This document shows, piece after piece, positions 11,129 to 22,125 of a stretch of DNA of 36,207 nucleotides. The notes under the pieces were generated by a model. The model saw only the letters and a program-made list of their open reading frames with translations, was not told the DNA's origin and ran no database searches. Location: positions 1-36,207 of the forward strand of contig JADHZB010000584.1 of the NCBI GenBank assembly GCA_015657535.1, given 5' to 3'. This stretch comes from Nephromyces sp. MM_2019 (lineage: Eukaryota; Apicomplexa; Aconoidasida; Nephromycida). The translations under genes were made by a program, and so were the position numbers. The stretch's first letter is position 1. Each line of letters starts with the position of its first letter.

Positions 11129-11426
11129 TTTATACGTTAATGGATGAAATTTTTTTGTTTAGAAATTCAAATTAAATTTATGATTAATGTGATAGAATAA
11201 TAATTATTGTACGTAATTTACTAAAATTTAAGTAAAAGTTTAAAGATAAAATAATAAACAAAACTTTAAAAATATAAAATTAGTTGAATGCTGATATATT
11301 GAAGAAAAATACAGGCTTTTTGAAAGTATTTAGAAAATTTTTACTTTGCCATTAGAAGTCATTATGGAACTTTCTGGCCAATATTGTCAATAAGCAGTTA
11401 CCAATTTTGATATCTCAAAGCAGTCT
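11129..11426. other. Convergent 3' spacer
   Basis: 298 bases separate the stop of the plus-strand ten-exon gene from the stop of minus-strand UMP1. The sequence is A-rich on the plus strand and should contain both 3' ends. No gene is seen. Confidence 0.6.
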
Positions 11427-11822
11427 TTATATATTAAGTTTCTGTTCTATTAAGTCGTGGACAGATAAGTTAGGTAGGGAATCATCTACTGAGTTGTTTC
11501 CGAATAATTCTTCAATTTTAATTGTATCGTTGAGGCCAAGATGAACTTGTAGACCCATGTACGAGCTCTTTATACCAGGAAGTCTTGTGCAAGATGCTAA
11601 GAGGTTGTTTTCCATTTGGTTTTGGAAGGCCGCATGGCTTCCATATTGCTTAGATAAGCGCCTCAGTCTTTGAAGTTCAGCTTGGGCCAAACCATTCTTC
11701 TGGATACGTTGAACTGGGTGAATGGGCCCCTTGTCAAGGTGAAAATCTCGAATACCCTTGATCAAAGATTGATTGGGTTCTAAGTCTAATTGGGATATAG
11801 TGATGCTATCAAACTGCTCCAT
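11427..11822 (-). CDS. UMP1: Proteasome maturation factor UMP1/POMP
   Basis: Intronless, 131 residues. The C-terminal half carries the UMP1/POMP pattern. HAAFQNQMENNLLASCTRLPG (63-83) matches the helix ending in the family's R-L-P motif. GLQVHLGLNDTIKIEELFGN (90-109) matches the strand-plus-loop 'xLdvLrGxDexIgfEDiL' region. UMP1 is a short-lived chaperone that sits inside half-proteasomes, helps place the beta subunits and is degraded when the 20S core closes. It acts in cytosol and nucleus. The length is close to that of known UMP1 proteins (about 140). It is convergent with the ten-exon gene to its left, 298 bases away. The N-terminal 60 residues are poorly conserved, as is normal for the family. 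Confidence 0.82.
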   Translation of the reverse strand: MEQFDSITISQLDLEPNQSLIKGIRDFHLDKGPIHPVQRIQKNGLAQAELQRLRRLSKQYGSHAAFQNQMENNLLASCTRLPGIKSSYMGLQVHLGLNDTIKIEELFGNNSVDDSLPNLSVHDLIEQKLNI

Positions 11823-12715
11823 TTGTAGAGTTTAGTTGTATTATAGGGGTGTGATTGGAATTAACTATAAACGTGGATGATTATAGAATAATTTGGAAGT
11901 CCTTTGAGATAAAAAGTGTAGTGGAATGGTATGCTAAAAATGAGTGTATGCATAAAAAATTTAACTTTATAGCAGTAATGTATGTCACTCTAACAATTCA
12001 ATGTTATTTAAAGTAAAGTTTAGCATAAAGCATACGTAATCAACCAAGTTTGAAACATCAAAAGCGTGCTCATATAACAAGCTCGTGGGCAAGCTTTACT
12101 ATTTCTAAGTAATTAGGCATGAAAAATTTTAGTTACACACACACACACAAATATATATATAGAAAGCTCCCACATAAAATGTTTTGCTTTTAGCCAGCAC
12201 ACCTAATTAATTATAGGTGATTTTTGAATTCATTTTCTGATCTAAAATGCCTAGTAACCCAAATACTCGTTTACTTAAGATTTTTAGTATAAAGCTTGAG
12301 CATGATAAACGCAGGAGAAGCCTTAATTTTCGAGCCTAAATATAAATTTACTTGCATAATCAAATAAACACTAAGCATTTTTTCAGAATTTATAAATAAT
12401 ATGCTGCTACATTATTCAATGTGGTTAGATTTTTTGTGCCCAATATTTTATAGGTTTCCAATCATATTGATTATGTAGTGATAGATATTATTTTTTATTA
12501 ACCATTATAAGAGTCCTTTGGTACTCTTAAAATATCTTTAAAAATAAAGTTTAAGATATATTAATCTTTTATTTATTTCAAATTGTTTTAAAACTTTGAC
12601 CTCAACACTAAGTTTTATAATGCAATTTGGAATGCCTCAATTTAAATTATAATATTTAAATCTTATTGTTATCCAAAACTTTATGACGGTATCAGCTATC
12701 TCAATAATGTATATT
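11823..12715. other. Intergenic upstream of UMP1, nothing recognised
   Basis: A+T-rich sequence with a short (CA)n/(TA)n run at about 12135-12160. The part next to 11822 should contain the UMP1 promoter. No exon, RNA gene or motif can be supported. Confidence 0.65.
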
Positions 12716-12894
12716 TCTTGAGCACAGATCTGTGTCCAAGTGAAAGATTCTAAGATTAGATTCACAAGCATTAAAACCTTTCAATGACGTAGAAAATTAA
12801 TGACACCAGATTATTCGAATCCAGAGATGAACATTTCTATAAAGATTTTTACCAGAATAAGAAAGATATAGCGAGGCTATTCACTAGGTTTTAA
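12716..12894 (+). other. Two overlapping exon-like frames, unresolved
   Basis: From 12728 a frame reads ICVQVKDSKIRFTSIKTFQ and ends at TGA (12785-12787), preceded by an acceptor-like GCACAG. From 12793 a different frame reads KINDTRLFESRDEHFYKDFY and on to TAA at 12892-12894 (33 codons). The second has a charged, soluble-protein composition unlike chance A+T-rich translation. The two need a frameshift or a splice to join, and no good donor/acceptor pair joins them. Possibilities are a decayed gene, exons of an unrecognised gene, or chance. Confidence 0.2.
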
Positions 12895-13360
12895 CGCATT
12901 TTCTATGCATTGATTTGTAGGAATTAAGAGTGAAATTCTGCTAAATTTTAAAAAAACTTAAAATTGATTGTGCTACATAAACATTGACTTTTGTACTTGT
13001 TTCAACTTGGGTACTGATATCAGCATTTTACTAGACAAATTGTTATAGTATATATAATGCAGAATCAATTATAAACATCTACTACTATCACTTTTAAAGT
13101 GAGTGTTGTGTTGACAATTTGAAATATTCACCTACTCCCCCATTTTAACAAATTATTTCTAACAATAACACAAGTGACATTTGAGATACTATTAATTATT
13201 CTTCCAGTTGACACCTACACTTTTTTCTTCTCCTATTCCTCTCGTTTAAAATATTGGCTAAGCTTGCTTCTTGTTCTTCCTATTTTTTTTTTTTATTATC
13301 AATAATTTTAATTTTTCCTTTTATTTCTGATTATTCTTGATTTTTCACTGTTACTTCAAA
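12895..13360. promoter_or_regulatory. Upstream region of eL30 with pyrimidine-rich leader
   Basis: The last 160 bases before the eL30 start are pyrimidine-rich on the coding strand (for example TTTTTTCTTCTCCTATTCCTCTC near 13220 and CTTGTTCTTCCTA followed by a T run near 13270-13292). Such tracts are common in leaders and promoters of ribosomal protein genes, and a similar tract precedes the uL15 gene. No transcription start or factor site can be named. Confidence 0.35.
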
Positions 13361-14479
13361 ATGGCCAAAGCAAAGAAAGGTAGTCATGAAAGCATCAATA
13401 GCAAATTACAGCTAGTCATGAAAAGTGGTAAAGCCAATTTGGGTTATAAACGAACCTTGGCTGATATCCGTAGTGGCAAAGGTAACTATAACTTCTTCAT
13501 AATTTGCTGAATCCTATTATTGAAACTCCATCTTCTTGACTATGAACTGCATCACGACATATGACATTATATTCCATTTTCTTTAATCATTTTTCAAATG
13601 GGGTTAAATTTGGGAAGACTAACCACCTTCGTATCCTATCATTCAACACACTTACCATTTAGAATTCTGAGCTCTAGTTATGCCTCGTAAAACTTAGAAC
13701 AGTACTCTATTCTTCCCCTACTCTTTGGGCTTTAAATTATGAAAATGAGTTTTAAGCTATTTTTACCCCTCTTCTATATGTAGAGATAAGCTAAATTTTC
13801 AAACAATGAATTTCTATAAGAAAATTTCTTAGATACACGGGTTTGTCTAAAATTCAAACCTCTGATATCATTCTTCTTAATACCAAAAATATAATTTAAT
13901 AGTTGTTTCATTCAAGCTAATAACAGTTTATTAGATCCACCTATGTTAATTTTCATTTCTACTTATGAACTCTTGTTTAATCACACTCTTAAATCAATTT
14001 TGCTTACTTTTACAATTCAGCAAAACTCGTAATAATTTGCAGCAACTGCCCAGCTCTCAGAAAATCAGAAATGGAATACAATGCTATGTTAGCAAAGTGT
14101 GGTGTACACCAATACTCTGGTGGTAAGTATATACTTGGGATATTCAAGTCAAATCTTAAATTGAATAAGCAAAACGACCTACAACTATTCTAATTCATGA
14201 ATTTTAAAAACAAATCACACTAGCTCTAACTACCTTTTTTATAGTTGTAAATAATAATAATATTAACTTTATAATTGCTTCATAATCACTTTATATTGTT
14301 TTTCATATTTACATAATACAATCTTATCTTTGAAACATTCTTCCTAATAACTAACTTGACCTATGCATTACTTAACAGATAATAAGGAACTCGGAACTGC
14401 ATGTGGTAAATTATTCCACGTTAGCTGTCTATCAATCACAAATGCTGGTGACTCCGACATCATCAAGAAAGATAATTAA
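13361..14479 (+). CDS. RPL30: 60S ribosomal protein eL30
   Basis: Three exons: 13361-13481, 14021-14122, 14379-14479. Both introns are phase 1 with GTAACT/CAG and GTAAGT/CAG boundaries. The product is 107 residues, the normal length. It starts [20 protein letters not shown] and contains the hallmark runs [55 protein letters not shown] and AGDSDI near the C-terminus. eL30 is a small large-subunit protein of the L7Ae/L30e kink-turn-binding family, located at the 60S-40S interface. In some eukaryotes it represses its own splicing by binding its pre-mRNA. The first intron here interrupts after SGK, but no kink-turn was demonstrated. It is in tandem with uL15 2.1 kb downstream. Confidence 0.97.
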
Positions 14480-16182
14480 ACTCACTAATTTTCTTTATTA
14501 ATTCTATTACACTCATTCTCAACATGATCTTTCATTAGAAAGCTTTCAACTGAAAACCTTTAAACTTTTTTTTTTTCAAACTTTCTCAATTCAATAAACA
14601 AAATACGACTTTGAACCACAAAAGTTAAGTTAAGCATACTTCACATAAACAAGAATGCTCACACTTCTAAAAGTGATTAAATTTTTGAATAAATCATAAG
14701 ATCAATTCAGATTGCTTTTTCTTGAAACAAACCCTAGATTAATAATAAAATGGAATAGTTCACACTGTCTCTCAATTGTTAGATAATCCAAGTTTAAATA
14801 CATCACAATACACACTACCTTTGGTACAAAGTTCACATTAAATATAGGAATAATTAATTAAGACTGTTATGATTTTAGTCGCTAACCTCAGTCAAATGAA
14901 AGAGTAAAACCTGTTATTTTAAATTGCAAAACATTTAGGGATAATATTTCTAAGAATTAATGTTAATAATAACAATAAATTTAATCCAATATGATTGTTT
15001 TTGAAAATAACTATGCTTTGCTTAATAACTAATAAGCCGAGATTGTATAAATCTTTTATTATATAAACTTATAGTTTTAACCCTTAGAAAGATAATCAAG
15101 ATTTAGCTTCAATTGAAAGAAAAAACAATAATGTAATTAAATTTATAAAAAAATTATAAGCTTATTGGGCATAATGATATTTTGCTGATTATGTTATAAA
15201 AGCATTTTTATTTAATTTATATGAATGAATAGATTTAAACATCAACCACATACATCTGCCATATTAATTAAAATTTAGCGAAATTAATGCTCTTGTATCT
15301 AGCTAGTTGGTATTGCTCAAATAAAACACTGCTCGTTTCAATTTTGTGTTAGTTAATAGAAATAATAATCAATTTTGTATTAGTAATAGAAATAATGTGT
15401 TTTAGCATCTTTCAAATTGAGTTTATAAGAATGTTATATTTTTAAAAGAACGTTTCTATAAATCCCTTTTCATGCAATTTGTTTGCTAAATTGAAAGAAC
15501 CAACACACTAATAATCTACGTTGTATCATCAGACAAGCACTCATTGTCACTAGGCACACACTATAACGTACATGTTTCTTAACATGAAGCGCATTCATGA
15601 CATTACAAATAAACCTCCATCAAATAACACATATACACCCATTACAATACATTATACTGACGACTAATATACACACACACTCAACATAAGTTTAACACAA
15701 ACTGATTGTAAGTTTTGCAATCACTCTTGATAAATTTTACACACATGTTCGTACACATACTCGTTATAAGATTTACACACCATCTTCATAACAAACACCT
15801 ACTTATATACATACTCGTATTTATATATAAATACGCTTATAACAGCATACCACAATTATTGAAACATATCTGTGTATATATATACAAGTATTATCGGTAC
15901 CATATATATATTATTAACTTTGCTAAGCTATATAAAATACCTTCTACCTAAGTTTTCTTCTTTGTTCTAGATACTTGTGTATATATATAATGCATACTAC
16001 TATTGCTTGGTACAACCCCTTTTTGCCTCTAATTCATTTGTTTTAATTTGATGAAGATTTGGCCCATATTTTACTTAACCTTTTTTTTATTATTTTCTTC
16101 ATTTCTTCAATTCTCAATCACTTTTCGAATTTACATTTCTCCTCCATTTAGTTGGCAACCCTTCTACGAAATTATCTACAAA
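14480..16182. other. Intergenic region with a CA-rich low-complexity block
   Basis: A+T-rich sequence without a supportable gene. From about 15540 to 15910 the plus strand is CA-rich (ACACAC and TACACA words), the opposite skew to the TG-rich blocks elsewhere. A 78-codon frame at 15715-15951 is built from His/Tyr/Ile codons of this repeat and is rejected as a gene. From about 16080 the sequence becomes T/C-rich, as expected for a ribosomal protein gene leader. Confidence 0.7.
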
Positions 16183-16599
16183 GTAAGTCTATGAAAAGAT
16201 TCTCACAAACTCTTGAGGAAGAAGATTAAAGTATATATACAGAACTTTTATCATCACTTTCCCTCTAGCTACCAGTTTTTTTTTTCTTCTTGAATTTAGG
16301 GAGCAAAACAAAATTAGTAGTTTTGCAAGTAATAGATAATTGATAAGAATACAATTATTAATTCTCAATTTTATAATCTTCTTATTCTATTTCCTATAAT
16401 TTTCTACTACACTTCATTGATAACATCAGTAAGGAGATGCATAGAAGACCGAAAAAACTTAACTTTCATGCTTGCTGTTGTAATCAAACATATCTTAGCA
16501 CTACCTTCTATTTAATTTTCTAGATATACTTTCGAATTTTTCAAGAAAATATAGCTTAAATATTTCAGCACATAACAATCTAAATATCATTTAATCCAG
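16183..16599 (+). other. Possible 5' UTR intron of the uL15 gene
   Basis: A consensus donor (AAAG|TAAGTC, GT at 16183) follows a pyrimidine-rich leader-like stretch. A consensus acceptor (AATCCAG, AG at 16598-16599) lies ten bases before the uL15 ATG at 16610. This fits a leader intron of 417 bases, a common arrangement in ribosomal protein genes. It is inferred from splice-site consensus only; the CDS does not depend on it. Confidence 0.4.
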
Positions 16600-16609
16600 G
16601 TATTTCACG

Positions 16610-17215
16610 ATGGCTACACGACTTAAGCAAAATAGAAAGAAGAGGGGCCATGTATCAGCTGGTTACGGACGTGTCGGTAAGCACAGAAAACATCCAGGAG
16701 GTAGAGGTAGAGCTGGTGGTATGTTGCACATGAGGACCAACTTTACTCGTTATCACCCTGGTTATTTCGGAAAAGTAAGCCTAAGAATAAGCAGTTCATT
16801 TTCTTAACTTTTAGATAATTGACACTGAAGATTACCCTTCCTTTCATATCATTGAAGCCATTATATAAATATAAAATGTTCCGATATCTATTAATTAAAT
16901 ATAATTTTCATGGTTTTGTAGGTTGGCTTCAGAAGAAATCACTACCAACCCCAAGCTGAGAAAAGACCTATTGTAAATCTTGACACCTTATGGACCTTGG
17001 TTAGTGAAAATACACGAAAGGCAGCTGCAGAAGCTTCTAAGGAGCAAGGATCACAGAAGGTACCCGTAATTGATGTCGTTAGATCTGGCTTTTTCAAAGT
17101 TTTAGGAAAGGGTACTCTCCCAAATCTACCAATGGTTGTAAAAGCACGATATTTTTCTAAACTTGCTGAGAAGAAAATCAAGGCTGTTGGAGGAGTATGT
17201 AAATTGACTGGTTAA
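16610..17215 (+). CDS. RPL27A: 60S ribosomal protein uL15 (L27a/L28)
   Basis: Two exons, 16610-16774 and 16922-17215, joined in phase 0 (GGAAAA|GTAAGC ... GTAG|GTTGGC), giving 152 residues. The start [20 protein letters not shown], the Gly/Arg/His-rich [11 protein letters not shown] (about 28-38), [47 protein letters not shown] and [20 protein letters not shown] are all diagnostic of L27a. The protein belongs to the 60S core near the central protuberance. The length is close to the usual 148. Reading straight through the first exon gives a false stop at 16805-16807, so unspliced annotation would split this gene into two short ORFs. A minus-strand frame at 16942-17181 is a shadow. Confidence 0.97.
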
Positions 17216-17729
17216 GCAAATCTTGTTACTTTTAACTTATTTTTTCTATTCTGAAAGTTTTTCATAAATCTAATCAATTTATTTCCTCTAATAAAGTCTT
17301 AAAAAATCATTTAATAACATTTCATTATATTTGAAGGGCTATGTAGCTAAATTTAATTTTATGCACAAAATGTAAGAATAAATTTAACTTAGAAAAATAT
17401 ATTTTCAAGTCTAAGAGACTGGTAAATTATTAATAGGAGAATGAGATAGATCAAGTATTTACGAATTTTGTGTTAAATATTGTTATTTAGCCTGTTCTTG
17501 AAGAATTTGATATTTTGAAATTTACATTCAAATAGTAAACAAAATTTAGACCTTGTTAATTTTAATATACTATGTACGGTATCTATAAATTAACGTAATT
17601 AGATATTTTTGTAATATACTCCAGGAAATGGAACAAGTCTTTAATTTTACTTGGCATTAGGTTGATAATCTAGTAAGGAAACAAAAGTGCTTTATAAATT
17701 AGCCTGTTATTTATTTATTTTAAGGGTAT
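17216..17729. other. Convergent 3' spacer between uL15 and the NAP1 gene
   Basis: 514 bases between two converging stops. The sequence is A+T-rich and no gene or stable hairpin was recognised. Both polyadenylation regions must lie here. AATAAA-like words occur (for example near 17291) but are expected by chance in this composition. Confidence 0.65.
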
Positions 17730-19977
17730 TCAATCTGAATAAGATTCTTTATCTATGTCGGAATCAGTGTCACCAACATCCCATTCATCATCGCTTTCGT
17801 CACTTTCCATTTCACCCATAAACCATTTAATAGCAAATGGAATTATGCGATCCTATTTAGAAAAAAATAGCAATATATTGCCGATGTTAAAATGTAAGTG
17901 ATTTGTAGGTGAGTTTATATGTGGATAGATGTAAGATATAAAAGTAAATGCAAAGTATTAGAATAATTCTCAGCTATGAGATAAATACAGTATCAAATAA
18001 GTGATGGGTAGAAAGCTAGCATAAGTATTGTACAAACTATTCCACTAATCATAAATAGTTGTTTTCATAGACCCCTAATTTATATTAATCACATGAGTCA
18101 TAGTTCTGCTACAATCATCAAGATTTTAGGAATTCATATATCATTATAGACAAATATTACCCTGATGATTGTTCCTGTGCTATAGTGATTTTCAAGGTCA
18201 TTACGTAATTCCTCTATCTCCATGGCCGAGTAGTCATTAATATCATTCTCATTGGGAACAGTGTGATCTGAAAAGAAATTGAAGAAGCTGTTCTTATTCT
18301 GTACACGTTCCTTGACAATTTTGACTTCTTGGGTTCTCTTGTTCTTGTGTTTCTTAGTAACATATTTCTGTGTTACATCCATATTTTCATTCCAGTCTAT
18401 CTTTGAGCTTTTAGTAGCTTTGAAAAATTGGTCTTCCTCCCCGGGAACTCTTTGAATTTCAAAATGTTTCGATAATCTTGTGTTGGTGAAATAAGGATTC
18501 GGGGCAAATATGAACTCCAAAGTAAAAGAATCCAGCTTAGTTAAATCATCCCATTCGCTCTTAATATCTACTAAGTATTCTAATATTGGTGTGTCTGTCT
18601 CCTCTATCATGTTCTTGAGGGCAGAGTTCTTGTTAAAAACGTTTATCCAGAAATTAGGGATTGGCTACAAAAATATAAGTGATGGAGATAAGTTAAAAAA
18701 TAGTTTGGGAATGTGTGGAATTGGTTTTTTATGGTTAGCTGTAGTGCTTTAGAGTGTAAATGTATATCAATTACCGTATAAGAGCCATCGGTTGTACCTT
18801 TCTTGGATAAGACTTCAGACCTCTAAGAGGGATAGGTTTCAAGAAAAACATAGAAATGTAGTTGTATGTAGGCAAGGTATGGAGGTGAGCTGGCTTATTA
18901 CACAGTCAATTGGTATGTGCATGCAATTTATATAAATTTACCTTTTGATATAAGGGCATAAACATTGATTCATAACGTGACTTCAATTTGGTCCATTCTT
19001 GTTCGAATTCTTGTTCAATCTTGAAGTGTTCATCCTGTAAGAATAGGTAGTAAAGTTTGAATAAAATTTTTGGTCACATTTGGCTCTTTATAAGGAGCTT
19101 TATTAATAATCAAGAGAAAAAATTATTAATATATTCAAATCAAAATAGCACTTGTAAACTTAAATTTTGTTTGTTAAGCCTAAGTGTGCATTACCTGGAT
19201 CTCTCTGAGTTTTTTAACAGCTTCTTGTGCTTCAGGAGATAAGTTGTCGTATATTTCATTCTCTAATTAATTTTTGTTAATTGATTATGGTTATTATAGT
19301 TTATTTATTTATTTATAATATATGTGAGATTGGTTATTCAGTGTGGCTTTAAAAGTAGTATGAAGATATATTTAGTTTGTGTGTGTAGAAATAATGAAAT
19401 AGTGTGCGCTTATTGTGAGCTCATAATGGATGTTTTTTTGTCTTTTGGTATCTTGTGTACCTATTTCTTTAAATTGTTTATAAATTGAAGGTGCTTCTAT
19501 GATGGATTATTATATTATTTTGTGTAGTAGTGTATAGGCTCAACAATCATGTGTGCTTAGCTATATTTAGATATTATTTGTAGATGTAAGCATGAATTGT
19601 GTTTAGGTATAACCTAATATGTGATGCTTGAGTGTATAGGTGTAAATCAATTGTGCTTATAAATATTATAAAAAACTGTTTATCGATTCATGGGTGTTGT
19701 GTGTAAGTGGATTGCGAATTTAGTGAGATTAAAACTAGTGTGATGCATAGGAGAAATTGAGGCAAACATATTTTATGCTATAAGTAAGAGTATACCTATG
19801 GTAACATCCATCATATCCTTTGTGATTTGTTGTATTTGTTCATCCTAAATTAATTTATTTATACACATGTAATGAGAAGGATGGACTTTATGTCTAAATG
19901 TTATAATGTATCTCTTATGTTTTGTTCTGCGTATCTTGGGTATATGAAAATTGATTTACCTGTTCTACAGCTGCCAT
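17730..19977 (-). CDS. Nucleosome assembly protein (NAP1/SET family)
   Basis: Seven exons read on the minus strand: 19977-19960, 19844-19796, 19262-19195, 19034-18942, 18822-18775, 18664-18161, 17852-17730. All phases match, giving 300 residues. The first coding exon is only six codons (MAAVEQ). The N-terminal part contains the dimerisation-helix pattern (LSPEAQEAVKKLREIQDEHF, then FEQEWTKLKSRYESMFMPLY). The NAP core follows: PIPNFWINVFNKNSALKNMI, the strand SFTLEFIFAPNPYFTN, and NKNSFFNFFSD, typical of the family. The C-terminus is acidic (MESDESDDEWDVGDTDSDID), as in NAP1/SET. These proteins carry H2A-H2B and assemble nucleosomes, moving between cytoplasm and nucleus. The length lies between SET (about 290) and NAP1 (about 390). 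I cannot assign NAP1 versus SET firmly. The 533-base intron at 19263-19795 is TG-rich on the plus strand. Confidence 0.94.
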
Positions 19978-22125
19978 GTTTAGAAAATATAAAGAAGTGG
20001 TAAGGAATGTCTGTTTTCAAATGATTGTGTTGTAAGAGAAAGAAAATCTTTTATATGAAGAAAAAAACAAAATTAAATGTGAATGATTTTGGTGAGATAA
20101 ATAAATTGTTTGTGTGTTGGTTGTGTATAGGTGTGTTTGTGTGTGTTCAATGATATATCTGATAACATAGCTAATCTAAGTAATGTATTTTTTTTTATGC
20201 ACAGTATTCTGTATGAATCATAGTGATTGTGCTTTATATTTCATGGGTTATTTCAACTACAAAGCAGATGTACTAGTATCAATGTATATGATTCATAGCT
20301 CAAATAACACACCAAAGCAATTTCATGTATATGATAATATTACAAGGCAAGTGATAATTCTTAGTAGTAATTTTATTTTAATTTATGTCTATATAGTTGT
20401 AGTTGAAATATATTGTTTATATTGAACTGTTTTCATTGATAGCTATAAATGTAAACTAATTTTATGCACACATGAGCCATATGTCATCGTGTGTGTGTGT
20501 AAGTTACACAACAGAGTATATATTTTATGAGGCACATAAAAGTGAGTGTATGTATGGCACATAGCAATGTATGTTTGTGAGCGTGTTGCTTACCGAAGTA
20601 TGTGTGTTTATATGAGTATCAGGCAACTACATAAGCTCAGCATATGTGATTTAAAAAACCAAATAAATTATATAATATTTAAGGATGATATTAATAACAT
20701 AATGTGTAAGGGTAATATAACAATGTATGTAATTATTTAGAACCTTTTTCTTTTCGAATTTTTGGGTGAATACTAGTAAAAGACTTGATAAAAATATAAT
20801 TTACAGTTTGAATTTAAGGATCTAAAACAAAACCACCCTGAATGTCTTGCATATAATTATTTCATTTTTGTCAAAGTTGGTGATCTCCATATAATAATTT
20901 GTAGTTATGTATGAGTTTTCAAAATATGTATCTGCAGGCTAAGCTATGTGTGTACAAGTAATTGCATTGATTTTGCGCTTGTGATGTTATAAATACATTT
21001 TGCAAATTATAGCATTTATATATTTTGTGTGTGCTAGTGTAAATTAATCTGGTACAATTATATTTTTATTTTCTGTGTATGGATAAATTTGCTAATTTTT
21101 AGTGATTATGAGTTTATTCATGTTTTATATCAGTTTTAATTTCACTAGTATGTCTCATGCTAACTATGGCAATCTTTATTTGCGAATGTGTGTAAATGAG
21201 CATGTAAACTTGAAATTATGTTTAATTGTTTTAAACTTTCAAATTAGCTTTTTAGATTTATCAATAAATTATTTTATTCAGCTTGCTTCTATATATAGAT
21301 TTAATTTGCCAGTTACCAACTTAATTGTCGTGTTTATATATATTTAATTTTAATCCAGGTTTTTACATTAACTCCAATATTCTTTTTCCTCACGATTATA
21401 TTTTATATTGAAATTTAGATCTTAGATATATTTGTAGCACAATTAAACAGATAGTAGTTAAAGATCTAATATTCTAATATATTTTAAACACATTGCAGTT
21501 TTAGTTATATTCATGGATATTAAATCTTAACATCTATTAGTGAGCTATATATATCACATGTGTTATACATCATATCCTGTGGATTAGTGTAGAAAATATA
21601 AATTTTCTATTCTTTAAAATAGCTAGAAATGAATTTTGGTTGTTTCTATGTCTAGCATTATGCTTATCTATTTCAAGTGTGTTATTAGTATATGATCACT
21701 TCTTAGATTCATAGGATCACTTGGGTGTCTGATAATTTTTAGTGCTTATTATATTATGCAACTTCTTATGTGTATCGATCTGTTTTATTTTATTCTGATT
21801 TTTTGGAAAGTGTATGTTTGTCATATAGTTTAATATATTTAGCTTTATTTTATGACTAAATGAAACTTGTTTATAATTAATATATAAATAGTTGTGTATT
21901 CTAATAGATGCTTATCCGAGGCAAGTAGATATATGTGACTGCTTAATTTTTTACCAACAACATCAAAGCTACACATGTTTAGATAGGAAACTACATTAAT
22001 AATCTCATGATGCTGTGGTATACAGCATTATTAATCCTAACTGATTAAGTCCTATAGTTAATTAAGGAATTGACTTGTGTGTTTTATACATTATTTAGTA
22101 TGCAATAGTATATTCTATTCATATT
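19978..22125. other. TG-rich to A+T-rich intergenic region, no gene found
   Basis: About 2.1 kb upstream of the NAP1 gene. The plus strand is TG-rich to about 21,100 with scattered GTGTGTG runs (for example near 20490). It then becomes plain A+T-rich. Frames of 60-81 codons at 20183-20425, 20546-20740 and 21102-21347 are hydrophobic or Cys/Met/Tyr-rich strings from this composition and are not called. A small perfect palindrome (TGCTGT-GGTAT-ACAGCA near 22010) is present but unsupported as an RNA. Confidence 0.6.

Noticed and set aside
12815..12830. TTCGAATCC, resembling a tRNA T-loop
   Set aside because: The flanks do not form a T-stem and no acceptor or anticodon arm can be built around it.
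15715..15951. 78-codon plus-strand frame
   Set aside because: It lies inside the CA-rich block and encodes repeated His/Tyr/Ile/Leu; no start context or motif.
16942..17181. 79-codon minus-strand frame over the uL15 gene
   Set aside because: It is a shadow of the well-supported second exon of uL15 on the other strand.
18510..18752. 80-codon plus-strand frame over the NAP1 gene
   Set aside because: It is antisense to a NAP1 core exon and runs into the neighbouring intron.
20183..21347. Three frames of 64-81 codons upstream of NAP1
   Set aside because: Composition follows the TG-rich background (Cys, Met, Val, Tyr, Ile); no splice or domain support.
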